Source: Arthrobacter humicola
Lineage (GTDB): Bacteria > Actinomycetota > Actinomycetes > Actinomycetales > Micrococcaceae
Reading direction: 5' to 3'
Length of the DNA stretch: 64,000 bases
NCBI RefSeq assembly: GCF_022803015.1
Contig: NZ_JAFKON010000001.1
Location: 744,001 to 808,000 of the forward strand
In this document: piece by piece, positions 50,254 through 58,702 of the stretch
Layout: the number at the start of each line of letters is the position of its first letter
Numbering within the stretch: position 1 is the first letter of the stretch
Translations under genes and position numbers: made by a program
The notes under the pieces: model-generated
What the model saw: only the letters and a program-made list of their open reading frames with translations
Told to the model about the DNA's origin: nothing
Database searches by the model: none

Positions 50254-50286
50254 CGGCGCCGGACCCGTGAGGGTCCGGCGCCGTAC
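50251..50286. terminator. Bidirectional hairpin between S33 hydrolase and terC
   Basis: Perfect 16-bp stem GTACGGCGCCGGACCC/GGGTCCGGCGCCGTAC with a 4-nt GTGA loop between two convergent genes. Confidence 0.85.
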
Positions 50287-50336
50287 TGCTATGCGCCGCG
50301 GGGTGTGTCCTGCACTCTCACCCCGGCAGTTTGGTA

Positions 50337-51365
50337 CTAGTCGACGTCGCTCAGACTCTTGCGGGAGTCCTCTTCCAGCCGGGCATCCAGCTTCGACTTG
50401 GACGCCTTGGAGCTCATCAGGCTGGCGACCACCGCGACGACGATGGTGCCGATGATCACACCGAGCGAGACGTAGGTGGGGATCTCGGGCGCCCATTCGA
50501 TGTGCTGGCCGCCGTTGATAAAGGGCAGCTCGTTGACGTGCATGGCGTGCAGGACGAGCTTCACACCGATGAACGCGAGGATCACGGACAGGGCGTGCTT
50601 GAGGTAGATGAGCCGGTTCATGAGGCCCCCGAGCAGGAAGTACAGCTGGCGCAGCCCCATGAGGGCAAAGATGTTGGCGGTGAAGACGATGAAGGCGCTC
50701 TGGGTGAGGCCGAAGATGGCCGGAATGGAGTCGACCGCGAAGAGCAGGTCCGTCATGCCGATGGTCACGAAGACGATCAGCATCGGGGTGAACACCTTCT
50801 TGCCGTCGACGACGGTGCGGAGCTTGCCGCCGTCGAACTTCTCGGACATCGGCAGGACCCGGCGGATCCGGGCGATCAGCGGGTTTTCCTTGTCTTCCTC
50901 GTCCTCGCCCTCGTCCTGGGCCTGCTTCCAGGCGGTCCAGAGCAGGAAGGCGCCGAAGATGTAGAAGACCCAGCTGAACTGCTCGATCACGATCGCGCCG
51001 AGCATGATGAAGATGCCGCGGAGGATCAGGGCAATGATGATGCCCACCATGAGCACTTCCTGCTGATACTTTCTCGGTACCGAGAAGCGCGCCATGATGA
51101 TGATGAAGACGAACAGGTTGTCGATGCTCAGGCTGTATTCGGTCACCCAGCCGGCGATGAACTGGCCGCCGAATTCCGGGCCGGTGAAGGCGAACATGGC
51201 GCCGGCGAAGACCAGGGCCAGGGCCACGTAAAACGCGACCCACAGTCCGGCTTCTTTCATGGAGGGCTCATGCGGGCGTTTGAGGACCATCAGCAGGTCG
51301 ATGGCCAGAATGACGCCGAGGACGACAAACGAGCCGATCTCGAACCACAGGGGAAGCTCGGGCAC
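50337..51365 (-). CDS. TerC-family integral membrane protein, probable Mn2+ exporter
   Basis: 342-aa TerC protein with about nine hydrophobic segments, among them IGSFVVLGVILAIDLLMVL, VFIIIMARFSVPRKYQQEV and LIVFVTIGMTDLLFAVDSIP, the last with the conserved acidic residues of the family. TerC/Alx proteins export manganese or metallate exoproteins. GTG start (MPELPLW) with AGG 11 nt upstream. A yybP-ykoY-like riboswitch in the leader supports Mn2+ control. Confidence 0.9.
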   Translation of the reverse strand: MPELPLWFEIGSFVVLGVILAIDLLMVLKRPHEPSMKEAGLWVAFYVALALVFAGAMFAFTGPEFGGQFIAGWVTEYSLSIDNLFVFIIIMARFSVPRKYQQEVLMVGIIIALILRGIFIMLGAIVIEQFSWVFYIFGAFLLWTAWKQAQDEGEDEEDKENPLIARIRRVLPMSEKFDGGKLRTVVDGKKVFTPMLIVFVTIGMTDLLFAVDSIPAIFGLTQSAFIVFTANIFALMGLRQLYFLLGGLMNRLIYLKHALSVILAFIGVKLVLHAMHVNELPFINGGQHIEWAPEIPTYVSLGVIIGTIVVAVVASLMSSKASKSKLDARLEEDSRKSLSDVD

Positions 51366-51380
51366 GGGGGAAATACCTTT

Positions 51381-51514
51381 CGTAGGGTACAGCTCAGCGG
51401 TGTAAGTCTCTCCGACCGCCGCCGCATAACGCTGCCTGGCTGCCCGCTACGCCCGGCGCGGCATCGTAGCCGTGCGTGTTGACGATCGTAGCGTTTGGGA
51501 TACTCCCCTACGTT
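51381..51514 (-). promoter_or_regulatory. yybP-ykoY-type (Mn2+-sensing) riboswitch upstream of terC
   Basis: Minus-strand leader contains the two hallmark blocks of this class: GTAGGGGAGTATCCC at the 5' side (51511-51497) and GGTCGGAGAGACTTAC near the 3' side (about 51417-51402), with GC-rich stems between. CGTAGGG at its 5' end can pair with CCCTACG (51387-51381) just before the ribosome site, giving the closing stem or expression platform. A -10 box places the RNA start at its 5' edge. Confidence 0.82.
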
Positions 51515-51520
51515 TGACCG

Positions 51521-51526
51521 AGTTTA
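51521..51526 (-). promoter_or_regulatory. -10 element for the terC riboswitch transcript
   Basis: TAAACT on the minus strand; transcription would start about 7 nt later, at the first base pair of the riboswitch. It overlaps the end of uvrB. Confidence 0.55.
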
Positions 51527-51528
51527 CC

Positions 51529-53610
51529 CTAGGCGTGCCCCGCGGATTGCATTTGCCGCAGTTCCTTCTTCAATTCCCCCACCTCGTCGCGCAACCGGGC
51601 GGCCAGTTCGAACTGCAGCTCCCCCGCTGCGGCGTGCATCTGTTCGGTCAGCTGTTCGATCAGCCCGACGAGGTCCTCGGCTGGCGCGGCGGCGAGCCCG
51701 TCCGCACGGATGAGCGCGGTGCCCTCGCCCTTCCCGCGGTTCTTCCCGGCCGCGGCCAGCAGCTCGCGGGTATCCGCGTCTTCCTTGGCCAGCTGGTCAG
51801 TGATGTCCGCGATCTTCTTCCGGAGCGGCTGGGGATCGATCCCGTTCTCCGTGTTGTACGCCACCTGGATGGCGCGGCGGCGGTTGGTCTCGTCGATGGC
51901 ATGGGCCATCGAGTCGGTGATCCGGTCCGCGTACATGTGCACCTGGCCGGAGACGTTCCGGGCGGCACGCCCGATGGTCTGGATCAGGGACGTCGAGGAG
52001 CGCAGGAAGCCTTCCTTGTCCGCGTCCAGGATGCTGACCAGCGACACCTCCGGGAGGTCCAGGCCTTCACGGAGCAGGTTGATGCCGACGAGGACGTCGA
52101 AGACACCCATCCGCAGTTCGCGCAGGAGTTCTACGCGGCGGAGGGTGTCGACGTCGGAGTGCAGGTATTCCACCTTCACGCCATGGCCCAGCAGGTAGTC
52201 CGTCAGGTCCTCGGCCATCCGCTTGGTCAGGGTGGTGACCAGGACCCGTTCGTTCTTCGCGGTGCGGGTCCGGATTTCGCCCAGCAGGTCATCGATCTGC
52301 CCCTTCGTGGGCTTGACGACAACCTCGGGGTCGATCAGGCCGGTGGGGCGGATGATCTGCTGGACGAAGCCGTCGGACTTGCCGAGCTCGTACTTGCCCG
52401 GCGTCGCGGAGAGGTAGACCGTCTGGCCCACGCGGTCCTGGAACTCGTCCCATTTGAGCGGGCGGTTGTCCATCGCCGAGGGCAGCCGGAAGCCGTGGTC
52501 CACGAGGTTCCGTTTGCGGGACATGTCGCCCTCATACATGGCGCCGATCTGCGGCACGGTGACGTGGGACTCATCGATCACCAGGAGGAAGTCATCCGGG
52601 AAGTAGTCGATCAGGCAGTGCGGCGCGGTCCCGCGGGCCCGGCCGTCGATGTGCGAGGAATAGTTCTCGATGCCGTTGCAGAACCCCATCTGCTGCATCA
52701 TTTCCAGGTCATAGGTGGTGCGCATCCGGAGCCGTTGGGCCTCGACCAGCTTGTTCTGGCTTTCCAGCACGGCGAGGCGCTCGGCCAGTTCGTCTTCGAT
52801 CCGCTTGATCGCCCGGCCCATCCGTTCCGGACCGGCGACGTAGTGCGAGGCGGGGAAGACGTACATTTCGTTCTCGTCCCGGAGCACCTCGCCGGTCAGC
52901 GGGTGCAGGGTCTGGATATTTTCGATCTCGTCACCGAAAAACTCGATCCGGATCGCCAGTTCCTCGTACATCGGGATGATTTCCACGGTGTCCCCGCGGA
53001 CCCGGAACGTGCCGCGGTGGAAGTCCATGTCGTTGCGGGTGTACTGCATGGAGACGAACTTCCGGAGCAGGTCGTCACGGTTCATCTCAGCCCCCTTGCG
53101 GAGGGTCACCATCCCGGCGATGTATTCTTCCGGGGTGCCGAGGCCGTAGATGCAGGAGACGGTGGCAACCACGATCACGTCGCGGCGGGTCAGCAGCGCG
53201 TTGGTCGCGGAGTGGCGGAGCCGTTCGACTTCCTCGTTGACGGAGGAGTCCTTCTCGATGAAGGTGTCCGTCTGGGCGACGTAGGCCTCCGGCTGGTAGT
53301 AGTCGTAGTAGGACACGAAGTATTCCACCGCGTTGTTCGGCAGCAGTTCACGGAATTCGTTGGCCAGTTGCGCGGCGAGGGTCTTGTTCTGCACCATCAC
53401 CAGGGTGGGGCGCTGGACCTGCTCGATCAGCCAGGCTGTGGTCGCGCTCTTACCGGTACCGGTGGCGCCGAGCAGCACGACGTCTTTTTCACCGTTCTTG
53501 ATGCGCTCGGTCAGTTCGGCGATGGCAGCCGGCTGGTCACCCGCCGGCTGGAACTCGCTGATGACCTCGAAGGGCGCCACGACACGGTTGATTTCCTGGG
53601 CAAGACTCAT
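51529..53610 (-). CDS. uvrB: UvrB, excinuclease ABC subunit B
   Basis: 693-aa helicase-like damage verifier. Seen: Walker [18 protein letters not shown], beta-hairpin [20 protein letters not shown], Walker [14 protein letters not shown], motif [11 protein letters not shown] and a C-terminal UVR domain ([20 protein letters not shown]) that contacts UvrC. ATG exactly 6 nt after a TAGATT -10 box; predicted leaderless. Confidence 0.96.
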   Translation of the reverse strand: MSLAQEINRVVAPFEVISEFQPAGDQPAAIAELTERIKNGEKDVVLLGATGTGKSATTAWLIEQVQRPTLVMVQNKTLAAQLANEFRELLPNNAVEYFVSYYDYYQPEAYVAQTDTFIEKDSSVNEEVERLRHSATNALLTRRDVIVVATVSCIYGLGTPEEYIAGMVTLRKGAEMNRDDLLRKFVSMQYTRNDMDFHRGTFRVRGDTVEIIPMYEELAIRIEFFGDEIENIQTLHPLTGEVLRDENEMYVFPASHYVAGPERMGRAIKRIEDELAERLAVLESQNKLVEAQRLRMRTTYDLEMMQQMGFCNGIENYSSHIDGRARGTAPHCLIDYFPDDFLLVIDESHVTVPQIGAMYEGDMSRKRNLVDHGFRLPSAMDNRPLKWDEFQDRVGQTVYLSATPGKYELGKSDGFVQQIIRPTGLIDPEVVVKPTKGQIDDLLGEIRTRTAKNERVLVTTLTKRMAEDLTDYLLGHGVKVEYLHSDVDTLRRVELLRELRMGVFDVLVGINLLREGLDLPEVSLVSILDADKEGFLRSSTSLIQTIGRAARNVSGQVHMYADRITDSMAHAIDETNRRRAIQVAYNTENGIDPQPLRKKIADITDQLAKEDADTRELLAAAGKNRGKGEGTALIRADGLAAAPAEDLVGLIEQLTEQMHAAAGELQFELAARLRDEVGELKKELRQMQSAGHA

Positions 53611-53616
53611 GTACCT

Positions 53617-53622
53617 AATCTA
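53617..53622 (-). promoter_or_regulatory. -10 element of uvrB (leaderless)
   Basis: TAGATT on the minus strand, then 6 nt, then the ATG. No LexA-type palindrome is visible within about 40 bp upstream. Confidence 0.55.
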
Positions 53623-53650
53623 CCGCCGGGCTGTGACAGGATGCCCTGAT

Positions 53651-54952
53651 TCAGCTTTGGGCAGTACCGGGGTCGGCGGCAGGCGCCGTTGCGGTGGCGC
53701 CGCCCGCGGTGCTTTCACCGGCGTCGTCTGCTCCGGCGTCGTCCGCGTACGACGGCGGTTGCCATCCCGTGCGCTGCACCCACGCTTCCATCCGGGGCCA
53801 GGCATACTCGGTGAACCAGCCCTCCTTGTCGGCCGCGTAGCCGGCGGTGGACTTGTCGACGCCGTGCAGCCCGGCGACCCGTTGCTTTTCGGCGACATAG
53901 TCCGCCCGGGCTTCGGGATCGGCGCGCAGCCAGTCACGGAAGCACAGCGCGTACCGCCAGCCCGGCGAGCCGGCCGCGCGGAGGTGGAGATTCACCGGCC
54001 GGCCGGGGTCGGCGTTGCCGTGCAGCCTCTTGCCCCAGTCAGCAGGGTCCGGGTGCGAGGGCTTCGGGTTGTCGGCGATGATGCCGGGCCAGCGCGGGAA
54101 TCCTGCGTCGGCCAACAGCGGCGCGATCCGGTCCGCGGCGTCGAGGTCCCGGACGCTGAGTTGGAGGTCGATCACATCTTTGGCGTCGAGGCCTGGGACG
54201 GCCGTGGACCCGAGGTGGTCGAGGGCCAGGACATCCTGCGGGACCGCTGCCCGCAGCCGGGCGATCAGCCGGGCGGCCTGCGCTGCCCAGGCCGGATCGG
54301 CCGGGGCGAGGACCGGCCCCGCCGTCCGCGGGGCGATCCTTTGCTCCTTGAGGTTCAGTGCGAACGGCCTCAGCCGCTCCTCCCACACCGCGTCGACCGT
54401 GTGCCGGAGGTCCTCCGGGGTGCCCGAGTTGTCCAGCACGACGTCCGCGGCGGCCAGCCGGTCCTCGCGGCCCGCCTGGGCTGCCATCCGGGCGCGCGCC
54501 TCGTCGGCGGTCATGTTGCGGTGTTCGGCCATGCGGCGGACCCGGACGTCGTCGGGGGCATCCACCACGACCACCAGATGGAAGTTCTTCCCTTGCCCGG
54601 TTTCGACCAGGAGCGGGATGTCCTGGACCACGACGGCGCCGGCCGGGGCGGCGGCGACCATCGCCGCGGCGCGCTCCCGCACCAAGGGGTGGACGATGCC
54701 GTTCAGCACGGCCAGGCGCTCCGGATCACCGAAGACCAGGGCACCGAGCCGGGCCCGGTCCAGCCGGCCTTCCGGGGTCAGGACGGCAACACCGAAGGTC
54801 TCCACCACACTGGCCAGCCCGGGCGTACCAGGTTCCACGACCTCCCGGGCCAACGCGTCGGCGTCGACAAGCACTGCTCCAAGGTCGCGCAGGCGCGCGG
54901 CAACCATGGACTTCCCTGAGGCGATTCCGCCGGTCAACCCGATCTTCAACAC
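53651..54952 (-). CDS. coaE: Dephospho-CoA kinase fused to GrpB domain
   Basis: 433-aa two-domain protein. Residues 1-~200 are dephospho-CoA kinase, the last step of CoA synthesis: Walker A GLTGGIASGKS (5-15), LVDADALAREVV, QDIPLLVE. Residues ~215-395 are a GrpB/UPF0157 nucleotidyltransferase-like domain with LALDHLGSTAVPGLDAKDVI and HLRAAGSPGWRYALCFRDWL. A similar fusion exists in mycobacteria. The last ~30 residues are low-complexity. GTG start exactly 6 nt after a TAGTCT -10 box. Confidence 0.93.
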   Translation of the reverse strand: MLKIGLTGGIASGKSMVAARLRDLGAVLVDADALAREVVEPGTPGLASVVETFGVAVLTPEGRLDRARLGALVFGDPERLAVLNGIVHPLVRERAAAMVAAAPAGAVVVQDIPLLVETGQGKNFHLVVVVDAPDDVRVRRMAEHRNMTADEARARMAAQAGREDRLAAADVVLDNSGTPEDLRHTVDAVWEERLRPFALNLKEQRIAPRTAGPVLAPADPAWAAQAARLIARLRAAVPQDVLALDHLGSTAVPGLDAKDVIDLQLSVRDLDAADRIAPLLADAGFPRWPGIIADNPKPSHPDPADWGKRLHGNADPGRPVNLHLRAAGSPGWRYALCFRDWLRADPEARADYVAEKQRVAGLHGVDKSTAGYAADKEGWFTEYAWPRMEAWVQRTGWQPPSYADDAGADDAGESTAGGATATAPAADPGTAQS

Positions 54953-54958
54953 CTCACC

Positions 54959-54964
54959 AGACTA
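54959..54964 (-). promoter_or_regulatory. -10 element of coaE, overlapping that of yigZ
   Basis: TAGTCT on the minus strand, 6 nt before the coaE GTG. Its first two bases (54963-54964) are also the first two bases of the yigZ -10 box on the other strand. Confidence 0.6.
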
Positions 54965-54968
54965 AACT
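54963..54968 (+). promoter_or_regulatory. -10 element of yigZ, overlapping that of coaE
   Basis: TAAACT, then 6 nt, then the yigZ GTG. Shares the TA step with the divergent coaE box. Confidence 0.6.
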
Positions 54969-54974
54969 GAACCG

Positions 54975-55676
54975 GTGGCAGATGCGGCGGAATCCCCCGA
55001 GAGCAGGACGGCCGTCTACACCACCCTTGCCGCAGGGCCCGGGTTTCGGCACGAAATCGAGGTCAAGCGGTCCCGTTTCATCACCGTGCTGGCCCGCACG
55101 GCGGACGAGGCCGCCGCCCGGGCCGTCCTGGGCAGCTTGCGCCGGGAATTCCATGACGCCCGGCATCACTGCTTCGCCTTCGTGCTCGGCCCCGACCGGG
55201 ACATCCAGCGGTCCAACGACGACGGCGAGCCGTCCGGCACCGCGGGCATCCCCATGCTCGAGGCGCTGCTGAAGCGGGAGACCGCACCCGGCGTCGCCGA
55301 TCTCAGCGACGTCGCCGTCGTCGTCGTGCGCTATTTCGGCGGCATTCTCCTGGGTGCCGGCGGCCTGGTGCGGGCCTATTCCGAATCGGTGTCCGGAGCG
55401 CTGGACCTCGCTCCCCTCGTCCGGCGCCGCCGGCTGCGCATTTGCTCTGTGCCCGTACAGCACGCCGTGGCCGGGCGGCTCGAGAACGATCTGCGCGCCG
55501 CGGGGTATGTCATGGCCGAAACCCGTTACGAGGCGCAGACTACTGTCCTGAGGCTGGCGCTGCCGGATGATCCGGAAGAACTGGCCCGGGCCGCGGACCG
55601 CGTGGCCGCCATGTCGGCCGGCAGCGCGTCGCTGCTGCCCGGAGAAACGGAGTGGATCGATGTGCCCATCAGCTGA
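54975..55676 (+). CDS. yigZ: YigZ/IMPACT-family protein
   Basis: 233-aa protein with an N-terminal IMPACT (UPF0029) domain: KRSRFITVLARTADEAAA, DARHHCFAFVLG, SNDDGEPSGTAGIPMLEAL and VVVVRYFGGILLGAGGLVRAY in shorter blocks, and a C-terminal DUF1949-like ferredoxin fold. Role in bacteria unclear (translation-related or nucleotide metabolism suggested). GTG start set by the leaderless -10. It overlaps the next gene by 17 nt. Confidence 0.92.
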   Translation: MADAAESPESRTAVYTTLAAGPGFRHEIEVKRSRFITVLARTADEAAARAVLGSLRREFHDARHHCFAFVLGPDRDIQRSNDDGEPSGTAGIPMLEALLKRETAPGVADLSDVAVVVVRYFGGILLGAGGLVRAYSESVSGALDLAPLVRRRRLRICSVPVQHAVAGRLENDLRAAGYVMAETRYEAQTTVLRLALPDDPEELARAADRVAAMSAGSASLLPGETEWIDVPIS

Positions 55677-56358
55677 GCCCGTGCCCGCGGTCGCGCTGCT
55701 TGACGTCAGCGAGGACGTGCTCGAACACCTCCTGGAACTTGCGCTCCGGGACGCCGACGCCGACGAGGTCACCCCGCCGCTGGGCACGACCGCCGGCTGG
55801 AACACCGACCGGATCAGCTGGTTCCGCGAATTCCACCGCGCCGCCGCAGCCGGCCTGGACGGTCCCGCGGGGCAGAAGACGTGGGCCATCAGCTGCGACG
55901 GGCAGATGGCAGGGTCCGTGCGCCTCAGGCGGATGGACCCTGAGCCGGCGGCAGCGGATGAGGGCTGGGCCGGTGGTGGCGCCGGGGCTGTTGGTGCCGC
56001 CGGGGCTGGGCCAGGTGGCGGCGGGGCTGGGCCAGGGGGTGGCGCTGGGGCTGTTGCGGGGGGTGGCGGCTACGCCGGGCCGAGTGATGGCGCCGAAGCT
56101 GGTGCAGGTGGCGGCCGGGCGCTGGAAACCGGCATCTGGCTCGCCCGGAGCTTCCGCGGCCGGGGTGTGGGCCGCGAGGCGCTGCGCCTCGTAAAGGCTC
56201 GCGCCGCGTCGGCCGGGGCAGCCGTCCTGGTGGCCGAGACGACGGCCGGCAACGTGGGAGCCCTCGCGTTACTGAAGTACGCGGGCGCCGAACTGGTGAC
56301 CGGTGCCGCCTCGCAGACGCATACGGTGCCGGTCATAGCGAAGATCCCGCTGCGCTGA
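55660..56358 (+). CDS. GNAT acetyltransferase with glycine-rich insertion
   Basis: 232-aa GNAT protein. N-terminal part has LELALRDADADEVTPP and SWFREFHRAA, the central strand GQMAGSVRLRRMDPEP, and the acetyl-CoA motif ARSFRGRGVGREALRL. Between them is an insertion of ~45 residues (about 105-148) made almost only of Gly/Ala/Pro and encoded by imperfect GC-rich tandem repeats. The family fold has a short loop there. ATG with GGAG 7 nt upstream, inside the yigZ 3' end. Substrate unknown (RimJ/aminoglycoside-type possible). Confidence 0.8.
   Translation: MCPSAEPVPAVALLDVSEDVLEHLLELALRDADADEVTPPLGTTAGWNTDRISWFREFHRAAAAGLDGPAGQKTWAISCDGQMAGSVRLRRMDPEPAAADEGWAGGGAGAVGAAGAGPGGGGAGPGGGAGAVAGGGGYAGPSDGAEAGAGGGRALETGIWLARSFRGRGVGREALRLVKARAASAGAAVLVAETTAGNVGALALLKYAGAELVTGAASQTHTVPVIAKIPLR
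55961..56070 (+). repeat. GC-rich imperfect tandem repeat in GNAT gene
   Basis: Repeated units built on ggggctgggccagg(t/g)gg and ggggctgttg, in frame, encoding Gly/Ala/Pro only. Confidence 0.75.
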
Positions 56359-56401
56359 CGGCATGGCATCCGGGGCCGGTTCCGGGCTCCCTCCCACCAC
56401 T

Positions 56402-56886
56402 GGACATGCCCTCCGTCGTCAGCGCCTGGCTGCCGTCACGGAGCCTACATTCCATGGCGCGGCCCAGTGCCTGTCCTGACAAGCAGGAAGCGCGTGCAAC
56501 GGCAGCCCGGTGCCCAGGGCCAGGAATGGGCATGTCCGGCGGCCAACGCACGATGCGGGCACCCGGCGCTGGACATGTCCCGCGCCCAGGGCCAGGACTG
56601 GGCCGAATCCGCAAATGTCCACGGCCCGGCTCGAAAAACGGGCATGTCCCCGGAGGGAGGGCTTCAATAATGGGCATGTCCGGTGGTCCGGGCAACCGCG
56701 GCTCATGTCCGGCGCCAGGGCATGGCGGGGCCTCCCCGCACTGGACATGTCCCGCGAACGGGGCCAGGACTGGGCACAATCCACAAATGTCCACGGCCCG
56801 GCTCTAAGAATGGGCATGTCCCCCGGAGGGAGGGCTTCAAGAATGGACATGTCCCCGGAGGGAAGGCTTCAAAAATGGGCATGTCC
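56402..56886. repeat. Array of palindromic RGRCATGTCC decamers in ~172-bp modules
   Basis: Perfect or near-perfect decamers at 56528, 56571, 56640, 56672, 56743, 56812, 56845 and 56877, with variants at 56402 (ggacatgccc), 56611, 56701 and 56783. Steps from 56528 are 43, 40, 29, 32, 29, 42, 40, 29, 33, 32, so the order 43-40-29-32 is used twice with a 172-bp shift. Inter-motif sequence is also conserved (for example ccggagggagggcttcaa three times, with one or two changes). Confidence 0.92.
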
Positions 56887-56902
56887 CCCCGGGGCACAAA
56901 GA

Positions 56903-56934
56903 AAGGTGGCCGCCCCCAAGGGGACGGCCACCTT
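56903..56934 (-). terminator. rpsA terminator
   Basis: AAGGTGGCCG/CGGCCACCTT with an inner CCCC/GGGG stem, followed on the minus strand by TTTCTTTG. It ends about 55 nt after the rpsA stop. Confidence 0.88.
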
Positions 56935-56988
56935 CAAGCTACAAACTGCCTGGCCTCAGGGAGCGGACTCCTTGAGGATCACGGGCAA

Positions 56989-58464
56989 TTAGTTGCCGGT
57001 CAGCTTCTCGCGCAGAGCGGCAAGAGCCTCGTCCGAAGCAAGCGTGCCTGCACCGGTCTCGGTTGCAGCCGGCTCGGAGGAGTAGCTGGTGGTGCCGGAA
57101 TCGCTCTCGCCGGACGTTGCAGCTGCAGCGTCGTCGGCAGCGTGCTGGGCAACCTGCTTCTTGTGTGCTTCCCAGCGGGTCTGGGCGTCAGCGTACTGCT
57201 GCTCCCAGGCTGCGCGCTGGTTCTCGTAGCCTTCAAGCCACTCGTTGGACTCCGGGTCGAAGCCCTCCGGGTACTTGTAGTTGCCCTCTTCGTCGTACTC
57301 TGCGGCCATGCCGTAGAGAGCCGGATCGAATTCGGTGCTGTCGGCGTCGACGCCCTCGTTGGCCTGCTTGAGGGAGAGCGAGATGCGGCGGCGCTCGAGG
57401 TCGATGTCGATGACCTTGACGAACAGCTCGTCACCAACGGAGACAACCTGCTCGGCCAGCTCAACGTGGCGCACGGCGAGCTCGGAGATGTGGACCAGGC
57501 CTTCGATGCCGTCTTCAACGCGAACGAACGCGCCGAACGGAACGAGCTTGGTGACCTTACCCGGAACAACCTGGCCGAGGGCGTGGGTGCGGGCGAAGGT
57601 CTGCCACGGATCTTCCTGCGTAGCCTTGAGCGACAGGGAGACGCGCTCGCGGTCCAGGTCGACCTCGAGAACCTCGACGGTGACTTCCTGGCCAACTTCG
57701 ACAACCTCGGACGGGTGGTCGATGTGCTTCCAGGACAGCTCGGAAACGTGAACCAGGCCGTCTACGCCGCCCAGGTCCACGAAGGCACCGAAGTTGACGA
57801 TGGAGGAAACGACGCCGGGACGGACCTGGCCCTTTTCCAGCTTGTTGAGGAACGTGGAGCGGACCTCGGACTGGGTCTGCTCGAGCCATGCACGGCGGGA
57901 CAGCACAACGTTGTTGCGGTTCTTGTCCAGCTCGATGATCTTGGCTTCGATCTGCTGACCGATGTACGGAGCGAGGTCGCGCACACGGCGCATCTCGACG
58001 AGGGATGCGGGCAGGAAGCCGCGCAGACCGATGTCGAGGATAAGACCACCCTTGACAACCTCGATGACGGTACCGGTGACAACACCGTCTTCTTCCTTGA
58101 CCTTCTCGATGTCGCCCCAGGCACGCTCGTACTGAGCACGCTTCTTGGAGAGGATCAGGCGGCCTTCTTTGTCTTCCTTGGTGAGCACCAGGGCTTCGAC
58201 CTGATCGCCAACGGAGACGACGTCTCCGGGGTCAACGTCGTGCTTGATGGAAAGCTCGCGGGAGGGAATGACACCTTCGGTCTTGTAACCGATGTCGAGC
58301 AGGACTTCGTCGCGGTCGACCTTGACGACGGTACCTTCGACGAGGTCTCCGTCGTTGAAGTACTTGATGGTGGCGTCGACAGCTGCGAGGAAGTCCTCAG
58401 CGGTACCGATGTCGTTAATGGCGACTACGGGGGTACCGGGCTTCTCGGTGGAGGTGATGGTCAT
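56989..58464 (-). CDS. rpsA: Ribosomal protein S1
   Basis: 491-aa S1 protein with four S1/OB RNA-binding repeats, recognisable at GDLVEGTVVKVDRDEVLLDI, GVVTGTVIEVVKGGLILDIG, GQVRPGVVSSIVNFGAFVDL and GQVVPGKVTKLVPFGAFVRV. The C-terminal ~120 residues are acidic and Gln/Ala/Thr-rich. Four repeats rather than six is normal for actinobacteria. ATG start; long (about 120-nt) leader and strong terminator, as for a highly expressed monocistronic gene. Confidence 0.96.
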   Translation of the reverse strand: MTITSTEKPGTPVVAINDIGTAEDFLAAVDATIKYFNDGDLVEGTVVKVDRDEVLLDIGYKTEGVIPSRELSIKHDVDPGDVVSVGDQVEALVLTKEDKEGRLILSKKRAQYERAWGDIEKVKEEDGVVTGTVIEVVKGGLILDIGLRGFLPASLVEMRRVRDLAPYIGQQIEAKIIELDKNRNNVVLSRRAWLEQTQSEVRSTFLNKLEKGQVRPGVVSSIVNFGAFVDLGGVDGLVHVSELSWKHIDHPSEVVEVGQEVTVEVLEVDLDRERVSLSLKATQEDPWQTFARTHALGQVVPGKVTKLVPFGAFVRVEDGIEGLVHISELAVRHVELAEQVVSVGDELFVKVIDIDLERRRISLSLKQANEGVDADSTEFDPALYGMAAEYDEEGNYKYPEGFDPESNEWLEGYENQRAAWEQQYADAQTRWEAHKKQVAQHAADDAAAATSGESDSGTTSYSSEPAATETGAGTLASDEALAALREKLTGN

Positions 58465-58587
58465 GTAGTAGGGGCTCCGTTGTGGATAGTGAGTCGGTCA
58501 GGCAAACCGCTTCGCCGGCATTATGGAATGCAGGCCAAGAGCACGGCGTCACAGCAAGCGTTCCGCCGGGTCATCCTGATTTTGTGG

Positions 58588-58593
58588 ATTGTA
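58588..58593 (-). promoter_or_regulatory. Candidate -10 of rpsA
   Basis: TACAAT on the minus strand, about 125 nt upstream of the ATG; no convincing -35. Confidence 0.35.
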
Positions 58594-58702
58594 GATGCGC
58601 GCACGTAGTACGCGCCTGTTTAGTCTAGTCGTTTACGCGAACGCCGGTCAAAGCGCACGGGGCCGTCCGTGTCGCCCTCGGCGCCGGAATCGGACCAGAG
58701 GC

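Larger units (their letters stand above)
56359..56988. other. 630-bp convergent intergenic region with repeat array
   Basis: Lies between the 3' ends of the GNAT gene and rpsA. It contains the decamer array (56402-56886) and the rpsA terminator (56903-56934). A 143-codon open frame on the minus strand (56419-56850) is only a translation of the repeats, so I call no gene. Confidence 0.8.

Noticed and set aside
56419..56850. 143-codon open frame on the minus strand across the decamer array, with overlapping open frames on the plus strand
   Set aside because: Its translation only mirrors the repeats (recurrent MPI/MSI, SLRG, GPWTF blocks), has no ribosome site and is open in several frames at once.
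56402..56886. CRISPR array
   Set aside because: The repeated unit is 10 bp, spacing is irregular but itself duplicated, and the 'spacers' are conserved between modules; no cas genes are present.
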